Assembly: GCA_014338405.1 (NCBI GenBank)
Contig: JTDE01001492.1
Location: 60,761-124,760, forward strand
Source: Paragonimus skrjabini miyazakii
Lineage: Eukaryota; Platyhelminthes; Trematoda; Plagiorchiida; Troglotrematidae
Length of the DNA stretch: 64,000 nucleotides
Direction of reading: 5' to 3'
Shown: one piece after another, positions 1 through 11,652 of the stretch
Layout: every line of letters starts with the position of its first letter
Position numbering within the stretch: the stretch's first letter is position 1
Made by a program: the position numbers and the translations under genes
Notes under the pieces: generated by a model
What the model was told of the DNA's origin: nothing
The model's database searches: none
The model's input: the letters and a program-made list of their open reading frames with translations, nothing else

Positions 1-344
1 ACTATTTTTTCGAATAGGTATAATATGAACTTTCGCTCATCTGTGAATAAATGCTGACAAGTCGAATTACATATGTTTTGCAGTATACGTATGCCTGACT
101 ATATTTTCATATTTAAGAAACAACTACGCACTGCATCTTAACAGATAACATTTCAAACTGATCATCTTTTTAGTTTAGCAAATGTCGCTCGCTTGTAATA
201 GATGATACAGTCTTGTCAAAACTAATACCATGTCAATGTAACTGACGCGAGATGAAAACGTGCAACTTAAATGAGTTAACCATTCTAATTCATGGTTTAG
301 ATATATAGTATGTCCCAGCAGGCTGAACTATTTGAAGCAAAACT

Positions 345-350
345 TTTATT
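345..350 (-). promoter_or_regulatory. Poly(A) signal of the protocadherin gene
   Basis: The plus strand reads TTTATT, so the gene strand has AATAAA about 160 bases after the stop codon. This gives a 3' UTR from 510 to roughly 330. It is the first canonical signal after the stop that I see; cleavage site not determined. Confidence 0.5.
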
Positions 351-510
351 CAATTTGTTGAGGGATACCAGCTGAACTATAAAGTTGCACTGTATACATA
401 TTACAAAAGATTAAAACATTAACAATGGTTAATCCGACTTCATAATCCGACTTTTTAGATCTATCGGTAGCATTAGGGATTCAAGTTTTTAACAAAGTTT
501 GCTCAGGAAC

Positions 511-1038
511 TCACGGTATTGGCCATTCTTGCACGCACTGATCAGAATATTGTTGGTTATGTTGTAGCCCGTATTGTATTTCCTCATTACACTGTATAAA
601 TGGATGCATGTCGGTTTTAAAGTAACCATTTCTGATGGTTTCCTGTGGATAACACCTTTGTAGATCCTGTTCACACGTCTGTGTTATGGTACCCTCTTTG
701 CTGGGACCCTTTTCTTCAGCAGAATGTGTTTGTTTATGATCCTGGTGTACAACTTTGCGTTTGGAAAGTAGTGCTGAGAAGCCTCCTTTCCATACAACAA
801 AAATGATACAAATGAGTATGGAGCTGATAAAAACTGTGATCAATATAATACAAAGTATTATTAGTTCGTTAGCTTTTTTGTCGGGAACATTCAGCGAAAG
901 TCTAACAATTTCACCGTCTTTGATAGATTGGGAAGTTTCTTTCGGGGGGATATCTGCAATTCGAACTTCAATTCGAGTCGTGGCCGTTTTGGGATTCTCA
1001 CCGCTGTCAACTGCAAGAACGGTGAGGGAATACTCACC
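511..1038 (-). CDS. Protocadherin exon 6: end of EC7, transmembrane helix, cytoplasmic tail
   Basis: Encodes residues 804-978 and the TGA stop at 513-511. It starts after a ttttttag acceptor with GEYSLTVLAVDSGENP, the closing A.DxG strand of EC7. No DxNDN linker follows; instead there is a short stem rich in Lys and Pro, then a hydrophobic run at about residues 862-885, then WKGG and a basic stop-transfer stretch (SKRK). The tail of about 93 residues is rich in Gln and Tyr and has no domain I recognise. An alternative in which the tail continues through a further downstream exon cannot be excluded, but the poly(A) signal at 345-350 supports this as the last exon. Confidence 0.9.
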   Translation of the reverse strand, partial: GEYSLTVLAVDSGENPKTATTRIEVRIADIPPKETSQSIKDGEIVRLSLNVPDKKANELIILCIILITVFISSILICIIFVVWKGGFSALLSKRKVVHQDHKQTHSAEEKGPSKEGTITQTCEQDLQRCYPQETIRNGYFKTDMHPFIQCNEEIQYGLQHNQQYSDQCVQEWPIP

Positions 1039-4000
1039 CTAAAAAAATACAAATTCAGTTAAACGCTACATGAGCCAAGACATTTTAATACATTTTAAAA
1101 CAAAACAGTTGTGTACAATTTAATAGTGTGACTTCGTGACATGGCAATAGCTGGTTGAACACAATTCAGTTCATGTCGGCGGTTTTACCGATTTATATCA
1201 GATGCCGGAATTGCAATCAACCATAAATTATTTGCTGTTTGCTTTAAAAAGGCAGTGTGATACAGGTGTATATTTTCTGGAGACCACCAGTTTTAAATAG
1301 CTTAAATGAGGCTTGAACAGGCAACCATGGTGTATAGAAATAAAAGCTTCCATCTTCCTGTCTGCTGATTCTAATAATAACCGCCATTGCAAGCGGTGAA
1401 TTTTGCCCACTTAATCAATGAGTCATACAGAGTAACCATAAGTAGGTTCTTATTTTATAGTAGGATAAGCAGGTATAGATGAGCGAATAAGAATTCTGGC
1501 CTATAACAAAGAACTCAGTTTCACTATCCTTACTCAAAGAGCACTTACTCAAAGGTGTACGATAGGTACTGTAAAAAACAAATCATCATTCCGTGTAGGG
1601 TTCACGTGACCAAATTTTATGTAGACTGGCAAGCAGACGAGAAGTATTGATTCGGATATAACAGGTGTAGTCAAGCAGTATCATCCATTCTACTTGGCCG
1701 CTTAGAAGTAACTTTGATGAATGACTGCTGGGCTTTCATAAAAGACAACAGATACATCAGACATTCGTATCATTAGTAGTCAGCTGAAAAAATTGATACA
1801 AGCAATTCGATACTGGAATCCATGATATTCTCAAAAATACATTTCTCACCGCGTGCAGAAACATGGAGTGTTGCTGGATTTCATTACAAACGGTCAAATA
1901 AGCTCGCCATATTTTTTAGTGTATGAAAGTTTCCAAACTCAACCCATGTCTGATTAGCAGAAAGATAGCGGTATATGATACGAACATACCGGTTGGTTGA
2001 TACACCCCTCACAAAACTACACACGTGAAAAATCACACGTTTAACGCGTGTTAACGCTTCTATAATTTATTAAAGCGTGCAGACCGCGAATGGGCTTTCT
2101 CCTATCAAAACAGGATTTGAAAAATATCTACTGATCTTTAAACGGCTGTGCGGATAATACAGCACTGATGTACCTATGTCCGCCATTTGTTCGCAACTTT
2201 TGCACAGTTTATGCACCACGCACTCACCACAGAAAGCCTACTACTGAGATCGATTGGTATTTAAAACACCCAGCGTACTTTAAGAATCCAAACAGCAGAC
2301 CGTCTCTGCATTGCCGTAACATTACAAATTCTAATAATTGTCTTGATACAACTGGTCCAGGATCGATGCCCGTGAATCAAACAATTATCACTTCTCTCAT
2401 TGTAAACATGTACACTAAGGCGACTTTCTGTCAGCTTTCACTGGTATTTAGTCACGTCCGACATATGTCAGTTTTGTCAATTGCTGCCGGCCGTTTTTCA
2501 ATCATATCACTTTAACAGGCAAATTCAGGGTCGTTCGTCCTTGTGATTAAAGTGCTGCAGACAGCTTAACTAGGCGAACACGTAGACCTGTTATCTATCA
2601 ATTCATTAAAAGCTCAACATCGGATAACAGAGTTGGCAACCGTGTCTTTTGAGGTTTATCATGATGACAGCGTTTGACTGTGCTGAAGTGTTGCTACCAA
2701 AGTGAACAATGTTACTTGGGCGTCCATAACCAGTGATGACCTCACGCGTTTCGATGTTTTAAACTACAACAGAATAAATACTCAGTACTCTTTTATTTGC
2801 GTCTCATAACAAGGTTGCAGTAATGTGTGGGAGTATTACCTATGAGTATCCAACGTCTGCCACTGGAAACAGTGCAAGGAGAAAGGAGGGATAATGGAGC
2901 AGGTAGCTGTCATGGGCACAAACTAGCACATGAACAGATCAGAAAAGCGTAGTGCATTGATAGACTGTTCGATGTTGTTGGCATAGGCCACGGCAGATAG
3001 ACCGAATTGTTAACAATGCACTAAAATTAGCGGATGGTGATCGACAGGTGGGGTTGCTCCATTTTTCTCGCACAAAACAGTCGGTTGTCTTGTTTATCTT
3101 TATTAGCTAGCGCTTTATTCACTTTTTAAAACAAATTTGCCAGCCATTTTTCAGTCGTAAGAACAGTTCACGAATCGAACGGAGTGTTGATTCCTTACTT
3201 GCCACTCCTTCTGGCATATTGGACGGTGTCTCCTACGATAGACAGCTAGCAGCACGCCTACATTTATAGCAGTTTAACAAATGGTACATTACGCACCGTG
3301 ATGCATGAAATTTAATTGCTGGCTTACTAGTTAGCTGGTTTTAATCGAGTGATTTCAGGCCCGATAAGAGAAACACAGTGTGACTGACAGGTCGGATGTA
3401 ACGCCCGTAGGTATAGTCACTTGCCACACTGTTGTGTACCGACAGACACGCATGAGTTATTTGATTGTAGAATGATTTTTGATAGAAATAGAATTGCAGT
3501 ACTTTCTAGGCTGTGTAATAACTGGGGCTGAACTCACCATTCATGATTTCCATACGCTTGATAAGGGATTAATAATGGACTAAAAGAAATATCTCACTAT
3601 TTTCAGAGCTTATTTCCGGATAATACATTGGTTTTAGGAAAGCGGACTTACGAGCAAATCAAATCATCTTCAACTGGTCATAGCCTTCATTCTGTCCTAG
3701 TCTAATGCAGTTACTAGTCAGAACTCTTTGTAAAGAATACTGTTTTCGAGTCCAGCTTTTGCTTAAGGCCCCAGAAGTGCACAGTCTTATAACGACAGAA
3801 TTCTGATCTCCTGTTTACATTCTCATGGGGTAATAATGTTGGTTGTCACGTCGTAGTCTTCTTACTAGTTAAAGTTAAGCTAACCTATCTAATTGGTCAG
3901 CCACATTTATTCATGCTTTCATTTGAGTTTGTTGACTGCCGCGAAATGAAATGCGGTAACAGTGCTGATAACTGTCGATAATCTCAGTAGTAGAAATTTT

Positions 4001-6068
4001 CTTCAAGGTAAAACCACACAGCTCCTTAAACTCCCTGAGAAAAATGTTAACTTTCAATAGATAATCGGAGTGTGGATTAGAAAAACTGTTTCGGAGACAA
4101 AGATTACAATTAAATATGAATGATGTTCAATCTTTGTAATTCATACCTCACATAGTTAACAGTGGTTTTAAATTTAGGTGGTCAGTTTTATAACTTAGGT
4201 AACTACAGCTTGAAGAAAAGATTCTGCTGTTACGGTCGTGGATCGCGGTCAAAAAAACATTTACTTTGTCTAGCGCCCTGGTAATCATAAGTAAATGTGG
4301 CCAAGCAATTAACTAAATCACGTTCGTCGTGCCTCATGTGAAGACACTAAAGTGATAGTCAACACTGTTGCCTCCGGAGAACGTGAGTTAGAAATCAAAA
4401 TTTGGTTTTAGCTTGATTCTGCAATTCTGGTGTGCACTAACACGAACGAACTCGAATCTAGTTTCTCCCTCAAAGGTGTTTAACTTGGAAACTTAACTCA
4501 GTGCAAAGACTATGATTAACTGTGGATAAAGTTAAACCATTATCTACAATAACCCGGATTGTACAACTAGTATTGTCACATTTGGGGGTTACAACCCCAA
4601 AACGGTTACAACAGGAACCTCCAAATTTGCGTTGACGCGGTTGTACACATGAGCGGAGTTACACTGATCAACAGTTCTTCTGCATGCTTCTTCCTGTTAA
4701 TACCCTGTCGAGTGAAAGGTTTTCCCCCATTAACTTAAGCCTTTGTTTTAATGAATGTCCGTAAAGTCGCAGTCACAAGTTTCACAATAGACCCAAACTG
4801 ATATGATAATGTTCACCACATCATTTATTTGGCGTATTATAAGTGAGCGATTGTTTTCATGCGAAAAATAACACAGTTGCAGATGCAGCGTACTAAAACG
4901 TGACTAGTTTACAACTAGCATCAACAGACCCATATCGGTTTCGTTTGGAATTCTAAAGATCTTACCATACTAAATTTATGGACGCGATTTACTGATAATG
5001 CTGACTCAGGACAAACGTGTGTTGGAACACCCGATTTGATTAACATGACAATAACTCTAATTAGTCCAATCACTTTTTTGCCGTTCGATGCAGAGCTTCA
5101 TATAATTTGATTACAGGGATTATTGTTTCCGTTTTTCACATTGGTGGTATGATCAGTGATGGATACTGGAATCAAAATGGGTTGTGTCTGCAAATGCAGA
5201 CTATAAGTATATTGCTTGAATGAGAGCAAGTGTTACTCTCACAGCAAGCAAGGCAAAACGAAATGAACGAGTTCTGTGAGAAAATACAAAATGAAGAGAA
5301 AAATAACAATGCTTCAGAGTTGTTGTCGCAAATGGATATTACTGAATGTATAGGAAGGCTAAGCCAACTTTCCAATTTTCATTGAATCACTTTATGTACT
5401 TCCGGCCGGATTGTGGACTGTTTTACTTAGCCAGGTTAGCACACAAAAGGGTTAGACACATCGTTATCTAATCAGTAAGGCAGTTCGGTCAGAATCCATT
5501 AACAAGTTGGCCTGTCACACTCTAGGTCCTCTATTATTTTCAACACGCCCGGCAGTTTGTCGTCCGAAATAGATTATTGAAGCAACTTATGTGATCTGTA
5601 TATCAATGGGTTTTAACAGTGCATAATGATTTTCAAAGTTACAACTTAAGTGTTGGTGCTTAAGAGAGTGAGTTGATGTGGAGGTATAGCAGCGTGATAT
5701 CCAAAGATTGAGAATGGCCCGACTAGATATCAATAACGTTAATTCATTGTGTACCCGGCTTTTTTCCACGAAAACGTTCAACTAGTATAAGTGAAGTTTT
5801 TGTAAAACATAATCATGCAAATGTGTAGTCCGGGATCAAATTATACATGAACACAATTAATTTCAGAAAGAATTGTCGTGAACAAATAGTTTAAGGTTTT
5901 TCAAAAGTTCACACAATGTCTTAGTAGTCGAAAACTTTAACCGTAATGTGAGCAGTAAACTACAGACTGGATATTTCTATCACTATTTCCAGTGCATAAT
6001 ATAATTTGTCGACTTATAGGAAGTTATAGAATGTTGAGATGAAACAATTTCTTTTTAGTAAAACTTAC
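1039..6068 (-). other. Intron 5 of the protocadherin gene
   Basis: Begins GTAAGT at 6068 and ends ttttttag at 1039. I see no coding remnant, RNA gene or clear mobile element in these 5 kb. A short hairpin-like run of G then C occurs near 4580-4600. Short open frames here look like chance. Confidence 0.8.
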
Positions 6069-6248
6069 CAGATCTTCAGCGGAAAGCGTTCTCAGTAGAA
6101 TCAGTTCGCCATTATCGGAGTGTAACTTAAAAGTGTGTTTTTCTCCGACTAGTAAATATCTTATGAATCCATTTTGCCCGTCATCTTCATCTGATGCTTC
6201 AACCCAAGTCACCAAACTCTCAGGATTTTCGTGGACTGAAAGAATTAT
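6069..6248 (-). CDS. Protocadherin exon 5: first two thirds of EC7
   Basis: Encodes residues 744-803. The frame reads IILSVHENPESLV followed by the calcium-site motif SDEDDGQNGF and then strands ending LLRTLSAEDL. The acceptor is ttctttcag with AG at 6250-6249; a second AG 13 bases further in is possible but would remove the conserved N-terminal strand of EC7. The donor GTAAGT at 6068 is consensus. The 180-base exon is 60 codons, phase 0 on both sides. Confidence 0.88.
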
Positions 6249-6659
6249 CTGAAAGAAGCAGCGGTAATACACCAATCTATATATACCCAAGAGAAACTCC
6301 AAAATTTGAACAGTGACTGTATTATACCTATAAGAAATAAATCGGTATCAGAACGCATGGTGTAGAACCGCGACTCACAATCGTATGACTTTATGAACTA
6401 TAGAATCCTCACTATACCAAATAAATATTGATTCCAGAACTCATCTTACGGTGGTAGAAATAAATGACCGTGTTGTCTACGATTCAATTTTTTTCTTGAT
6501 CTCATAAAACTGAACGCATCCAATTAGTAGGGGGTTTATGACAGGCACTGAGCTGAACGAACCGAAGTAATTAACTGTTGGATTTTAATGAAAAGACACG
6601 GTAACCAGTGGCTCTCATATCATAAATGAATATTCTTCCGAAACTTAACCGGTGCTTTG

Positions 6660-6793
6660 CTTCATCATCAAAATATCAACCAACAATTAATCACAGCTTT
6701 TGCATTCCAATAGACTTTCCAGTCGACCCGTTTTGAAAAAAGCACTAGACTCGAGTTTCGCTCTCATTAGAGCTCGTCAGTAGTGCATATCCT
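6660..6793 (-). mobile_element. Ribozyme-SINE fragment D (5'-truncated)
   Basis: Read on the minus strand, this matches the SINE at 50075-50308 from the hammerhead through the body containing GACTGGAAAGTCTAT, with scattered substitutions. The tRNA-like head is missing. The 3' boundary near 6660 is approximate because similarity fades. It is more diverged than the copies at 50 kb, so it is older. Confidence 0.75.
6742..6786 (-). ncRNA. Hammerhead ribozyme, copy D
   Basis: Minus strand: helix I arms GCACTA and TAGTGC, core CTGACGA, helix II GCTCT / AGAGC with an AATG loop, GAAA, a two-base-pair helix III closed by TCGA, and the cleavage triplet GTC before TAGTGC. The only core difference from the other copies is U7 to C. 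Position 7 is the variable position of the CUGANGA core, so this copy could still be active. Type I topology with a very short helix III, as in Penelope elements and some retrozymes. Confidence 0.85.
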
Positions 6794-6864
6794 TGCGAAA
6801 GCCGCGATCAGTTGTTGAGTGATTTTCAACTTGAAATTAACCAAATCTCCGACTACTCATCAGT
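6794..6864 (+). mobile_element. Ribozyme-SINE 3' fragment E, inverted relative to D
   Basis: Plus strand matches the last 70 or so bases of the SINE: GCGAAAGCCGCGATCAG, then a diverged AT-rich part, and the conserved 3' terminus ACTACTCATCAGT. It abuts fragment D directly, in the opposite orientation. Confidence 0.65.
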
Positions 6865-7259
6865 AATGATCGTCGGAAGACAATATTTATGAATGCTCAT
6901 GAGTGATTAATGAGCTCTGGGTACAAAGTTGCATGTCTGATGAACTTTCTGCCTAACTAAACTGGGGATGTTATACTAATGACTAGTCGCCGGTATGCGC
7001 TAAGGTTCTCTCCTCAGTTGAATACTCGGAAAAATTCAGCTGGTTAATCATTTTTTTCTTCACTGGAAGCAGCTACACTTGACTAGTGACCAGCCTAAGT
7101 TTCTATGATAAACATTGCTTAATCTAGTGATTGCGTTTAAACGTTGAGGAAGTACACCAAACAAACATACCTAGTTGGCAACGAACAGGATCGTTTTCCC
7201 TATCTCTTAATATCAAGAAGAACCAAAAGTAGTTACATATATACATGTGTGTACATATA

Positions 7260-7971
7260 GCAAGGAAACGAGTTGCGCTTGCCAAGCTGCGTCATTTGTG
7301 GCGTCGAAAAGAAGTTCCGTTTTCGTTGAAAGGAAGGGTATATAACGCCTGTGTGCGTTCCATTTTGCTCTATGGTTCGGAAACAAAAGGAAGGTGTCAA
7401 CAGGCTTGTTGTGTTTGACCATCGCTGTCCCCGTCAATTAGCCCACATTAAATGGACTGGTCGCGTGAGCAATGTGGCAGTTCGCCGGCACGTATTCCGG
7501 AACCCTCGGGATGCGCGATCAATTGGTCAACTAATCACGTTGCACAGCTTGCGATGGCTGAGTTACGTACTCCGTATGTCATCTGATCGTTTACCGTACC
7601 GGGCATTATTTACTGAGGCAACCAACGGTTGAGTAAAACTACGTGGTGATCAAGCAATAACGTGGTCACGAGATATGAAGACCGTGACTGCTCCACTGAG
7701 CAAAGTAGGTAGGTGTCGCCTGCCTAGATGGGGTCCTCTTGATCACTCAAACCGCTGGTTAGAGACGCTGTTCGAGATGGCAATGTGTTGCAGTCAATGG
7801 CGGACCTGTATCCATACCATTTCTAGTTCTTCCGCTTAGTCTTCTTTTATCCATTTTCAAACTTCTTAATAACGTTATTTTCTAGGATATTTCACGTCAC
7901 TGTTGAGGTGAGCGGCGGCCCGAGCCACAGTACCTTTTGGTCAGGCTCATGGCTGCTATGGTGAGGATGAC
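7260..7971 (+). mobile_element. RTE-type non-LTR retrotransposon 3' end (degenerate)
   Basis: Plus-strand conceptual translation gives the C-terminal end of a trematode RTE-like reverse transcriptase: SLKGRVYNACVRSILLYG, a frameshift near 7385, then VFDHRCPR, RVSNVAVRRHVF and LRWLSYVLRM. A stop at 7630-7632 interrupts the frame, after which WSRDMK and LPRWGP continue in phase, ending near 7839. The roughly 130-bp 3' UTR finishes in GGCTCATGGCTGCTATG followed by a short GATGA-rich tail. The same 3' end recurs at 59840-60236. The copy is 5'-truncated and dead. It lies in intron 4 of the protocadherin gene, antisense to it. Confidence 0.85.
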
Positions 7972-9692
7972 TTTTATGTTTAGATATAACTTCCATCATC
8001 TCGGTACAGTAGTTTTGAAAATTAGCGGCTAATAAATAAACTAATAATACGTTGACTTTAAAACAATCATAAAAATTTTCCAGTCAGCGTACACATCCCC
8101 GCTAACGCAACTTACTTTACTACCAAATTACAGCAAGCAAGCGATGTTTCAGAAGAGCGAGTTTAAGTACCTCCCGACACACTGCTAAGCTCAACCAACA
8201 GAATGCATGCCTAAACCTCTAATTTGTGTTCCCAAAGACGAGGCATACACGGTTTTTAAAAGTTACATCGTTCAGGTTACATATCTTTAAATTTAAAGAG
8301 GTTTTCTTAGTGTACAACATGTTCTTTGTGTTTGTTTTCCTTGTATCTTCGCAAAAGTGGTCGATACAGATTAAGAATATTGTTGCATAAATACCTAGTT
8401 GCATTCCAGAATGTGTATTGAAAGAGGACAAGAATTTGGGTCTGCATTACCGAAGTTGCACTTTGACGTATAACATTTGCATATCTGGCGATTCAAAGAA
8501 ACCGAACGTTATTGCTTGTTAAGCCGCTAAGAAACTACTTTTGGTACTTATTACTGTAAATATGTTTTTATTTCAGTGGCACAACACAAAAAATGTATAT
8601 ACTAAATGTCATTTATCAGCCAATGTGCGTTCCTAGTCGTGCCTTCAAAAAGTAGCTGGGTTCCCACAGTAAAGTGAATTTGTAGTAGTGCTGTTTTTGT
8701 ACGACGTTGAAGAATGCCAGCATTGTTATTTAGGATGCGTACCCGAACGAAGTCATTGGTATTTTACAGTACTATTATGACTTGATAGAAAAATAACTGG
8801 AAGATTGGGCACTTCAGAAGAAAATATCAGACCTTGTCTATTTAGCCAATAGCAATTAGTTCTAGTCAGACGTGACTTATTGAAATATTTTTTTAAAAAG
8901 TGCTGAAAGCAGTGACTAAGGCACTCAGCTAGCGGGGTTCGCTGTTGGCAGAGATTGCTTATCCATCAGTGGACCAACAAAGAAAGGCAGCCGGACAAAA
9001 TCCATCAATGCACGTTTGGTTCGCATTCGTAAATCAATACCATCTGAATCAGAACAAAATCGAGGCAAAACTTGAAGCTGTGGTTCGCGAGTCGCCAACG
9101 CAAAATAGCTCCATGTCGCAGATAGGCACCTTACTGACATCAACCAGTTAAAATCTGCTATCGCTTGTGTACCGAGTTCATTTAACCCAAAGCAAGGCCA
9201 ACAATTACGACTTGTCAATCATACGTTGCTAACAAAGCAAATAAACAGCAATTAGGGCGCTTTTCAACTATAAGCATTCAAGTTTACCGAAAGATCATGA
9301 GAAGGCAATAAGACAATGAACAAAGAATGAAGGTAAGCGGTTTACTGTTCTTTTGCTGTAAGACATTATCATGTCTACGTTATTAGTATGAGTAAAATAA
9401 ATTGTGATAAAAAGACATTTTTACGCTGATGATTCTATTTGGGTCGTAAAGTTAATAAAGTAGGTTTGTACATCAAATTTTTATTTGACGTTTCAGTGAC
9501 TGGTGTTATATGTGAGGTATACGAATTGACTGACACAATAGTCAGTGTGCTGTGTATATAGATAACCGACAACTTTTACTGAATTCCAGTAACGTTATTT
9601 CCCTCGGATTTTTTTACTACATAAGTGATTGAACCAATCCCCAAAGTTTAGGCAAATATGTTAAAGGATGTGGAGAAACACATTTTTCTAAC

Positions 9693-9899
9693 CTCATTGG
9701 TTCCATTTTCAAAAGGTGGACGAATGAAAACCGGTCCATTGTCATTTATATCTGTTACAGTTACGTGTATTTCGGCGACTGAACTCAGGCGCTGCTCAGG
9801 ATCGTGGGCGGAATCGACTGCAGACAATTTCAAAATAAACACTGCCTGTTTTTCTCGATTAAAGGAACTCGTGGCGTATACATATCCCTCGTTGGATAC
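9693..9899 (-). CDS. Protocadherin exon 4: second half of EC6 and EC6-EC7 linker
   Basis: Encodes residues 675-743. It begins at a tctcag acceptor (AG at 9901-9900) with VSNEGYVYATSSFNRE, completing the second half of EC6, then the A.D motif LSAVDS and the linker DINDN at 724-728. It ends in the first strand of EC7 at NGTNE, where NGT is a potential N-glycosylation site. The donor at 9692 is GTTAGA, less canonical than the others. The 207-base exon is 69 codons, phase 0 on both sides. Confidence 0.9.
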
Positions 9900-10034
9900 C
9901 TGAGAAAGGATTGGAAAACTTTATGAGTATCTCCCCATAGTTGATACAACTGCATTTATTTTCTCTAAAACACAATGAAACTTGAAACCCTGAGTTTAAC
10001 TTAACAACTTTGTAAGTGCAGAAAGAAGATAAGT

Positions 10035-10170
10035 CGCGATATGTTAACATTTCGTTTACTCTCATTAGTTACAAGCGTATAACATGCGGGCCATATATAA
10101 CAAAAAAGGAGAAATAGACAGGATGTGAACATGCATAAATTCACACCTAATATTGTGTCGTCAACACCAC
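10035..10170 (-). repeat. Left inverted end of Penelope pair
   Basis: Reverse complement of 11517-11652 with three substitutions and no gap. It includes the block ACAGGATGTGAACATGCAT and TATGTTAACATTTCG. Similarity fades outward beyond about 10020. Confidence 0.9.
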
Positions 10171-10424
10171 GACGACCCTATGGATTGCTACAACTACTAT
10201 CGTTCCCAAGATGTCGGCTGTCTTTGGGCCTAACGAACTACCTATAGCCACTCAGTCTAATCGCCTGAAGGAATGTCGTTGAAAAATGAACCCGATTTCT
10301 CTGTAAACATTAAGTTAAGCTTTCTAAAATGTTCAAGTGGAATACCTATATAACAGCTTTGGCTAGAAATAAAATAACATAAAACTCAACTGTCTTACGA
10401 AGAGGGACGCTCGTGAAAACTTGA

Positions 10425-11050
10425 TCACCGTGAATCGAATAGAGTTTGAGAACTCAGCGATATGCGTTCTGACGTCTCTGCTAGTTCGAAATAAATCTTC
10501 AGACAGCTGGAGAATAACATTTCACGAATGGGGTCCGGAATTCCTAACAGCCATAGAACGACTTTATGGTACGCTGAACCATTCATACGCAAAATTGGTC
10601 GCAGAGTTGCACCATCTTTGTGTAGTTTTGGTACACCCCTCTTTCGTAGTATTTCCGTGTCACATGGCTTCATGTATCTATCTCGATTTCCAGAGATATG
10701 GCCGTGCAACAACAATATTTGGAGCTGCCTTGCTGTTTGTTCTTCCAGCAGTATGATATTTTCATTTGTTTACCCTCCTTAAACCTTCACTAGTCTCCCA
10801 AAATGATATTCTTTTTCATTACCTAATCGTCTTAGCTCATAATAACAACACAGTCTCTGTCCGGCTTTAGTAACACCAAGTGCCATGTTTTTTTTAAGAA
10901 TTCTTTTATGGTCTGATAATGTTCCTGTTTGAGACAGCGTTGCTGACGAATAGGTGCTGACAAAAGTTGGTTACAAATATCCGCCAATTTTGTACGGACA
11001 GATTGGTTTCTGTTTCTGTTTCTGCCATTCAAAGGAGGATCATCTGGCAA
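10425..11050 (-). pseudogene. Penelope-like reverse transcriptase, N-terminal part
   Basis: Two minus-strand open segments. The upstream one (11050-10832) ends TWHLVLLKPDRDCVVIM, matching the Penelope RT entry motif that precedes finger motif 1. The next (10715-10425) has RKRGVPKLHKDGATLRPIL, the conserved P.hyg.PK.HK...plRPI block of Penelope RTs. The palm motifs are not seen: the copy ends or is rearranged before them. A fragment of a retroelement, not a host gene. Confidence 0.75.
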
Positions 11051-11510
11051 ACGAAATTGGACACCAACTGAAGTCTGCCCTATCCCGTATGTATGCGGCT
11101 GCCCAAATACGCTTGGTTCAAACCACCAAAGGACCAGTTCTACACAATCGCGAACGCAGTTTACTTGACTATTCTGTCTCTCGCGTTGTCTATCAGTTCA
11201 CTTGCATTTGTAATGACGTTTGAGTAGGCACAACAGATCAACAGTTATCTCAGCGGGTGGAAGAATACGTCCCGAACTGGACAAAACAATTTCTGAGACA
11301 ACCTCAAACAGATGAACCTGTTATTTGAAACCCCGCATCATCGATTGCCAAACACCTCATGATAACAGGTCACCAGGTTGACCCACTTAGATGATTCAAA
11401 ATATTGCTACGAAATCAGAGCCCGAAGCTACTGGCCTTTAGCGCAACTACATTGATCAGAACTCACCAGATGGTGTTGTGTGCACAGAAGTGGTTGAAGG
11501 AACCAATAGG
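11031..11510 (+). pseudogene. Penelope-like linker and GIY-YIG endonuclease remnant
   Basis: Plus strand reads EDHLANEIGHQL, then VSRVVYQFTCIC, the strand that opens Penelope GIY-YIG endonucleases, then a stop where the Tyr of the second motif is expected (NDV-stop-VGTTDQQLSQRVEE), and SSIAKHLMITGHQVD further on. The C-terminal block VLCAQKWLKEP resembles the conserved LCxQK element. Stops at the catalytic Tyr and elsewhere mean it is inactive. Confidence 0.75.
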
Positions 11511-11516
11511 ATTGTT

Positions 11517-11652
11517 GTGGTGTTGATGACATAATATTAGGTTTGAATTTATGCATGTTCACATCCTGTCTATTTCTCCTTTTTTGTTATATATGGCCCG
11601 CATGTTATACGCTTGTAACTAATGAGAGTAAACGAAATGTTAACATATCGCG
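11517..11652 (+). repeat. Right inverted end of Penelope pair
   Basis: Partner of 10035-10170. It follows directly after the degenerate GIY-YIG coding region, so it is probably the element's 3' terminal repeat. Confidence 0.9.

Larger units (their letters stand above)
6249..9692 (-). other. Intron 4 of the protocadherin gene
   Basis: Begins GTTAGA at 9692 and ends ttctttcag at 6249. It contains two ribozyme-SINE fragments (about 6660-6864) and an RTE retrotransposon 3' end (7260-7971) that lies antisense to the host gene. The remaining sequence shows nothing recognisable. Confidence 0.8.
10035..11652. mobile_element. Back-to-back Penelope-like element pair with inverted ends
   Basis: A 1.6-kb unit bounded by 136-bp inverted repeats (10035-10170 and 11517-11652) with only three mismatches by eye. 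Inside, the left half encodes on the minus strand the N-terminal part of a Penelope-like reverse transcriptase, while the right half encodes on the plus strand the linker and GIY-YIG endonuclease region. The two halves meet near 11030-11050. The ends look like the 3' regions of two copies joined head to head, since weaker similarity continues inward on both sides. Penelope elements are known to carry terminal repeats in direct or inverted orientation. Both halves have stops and frame breaks. Confidence 0.8.
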
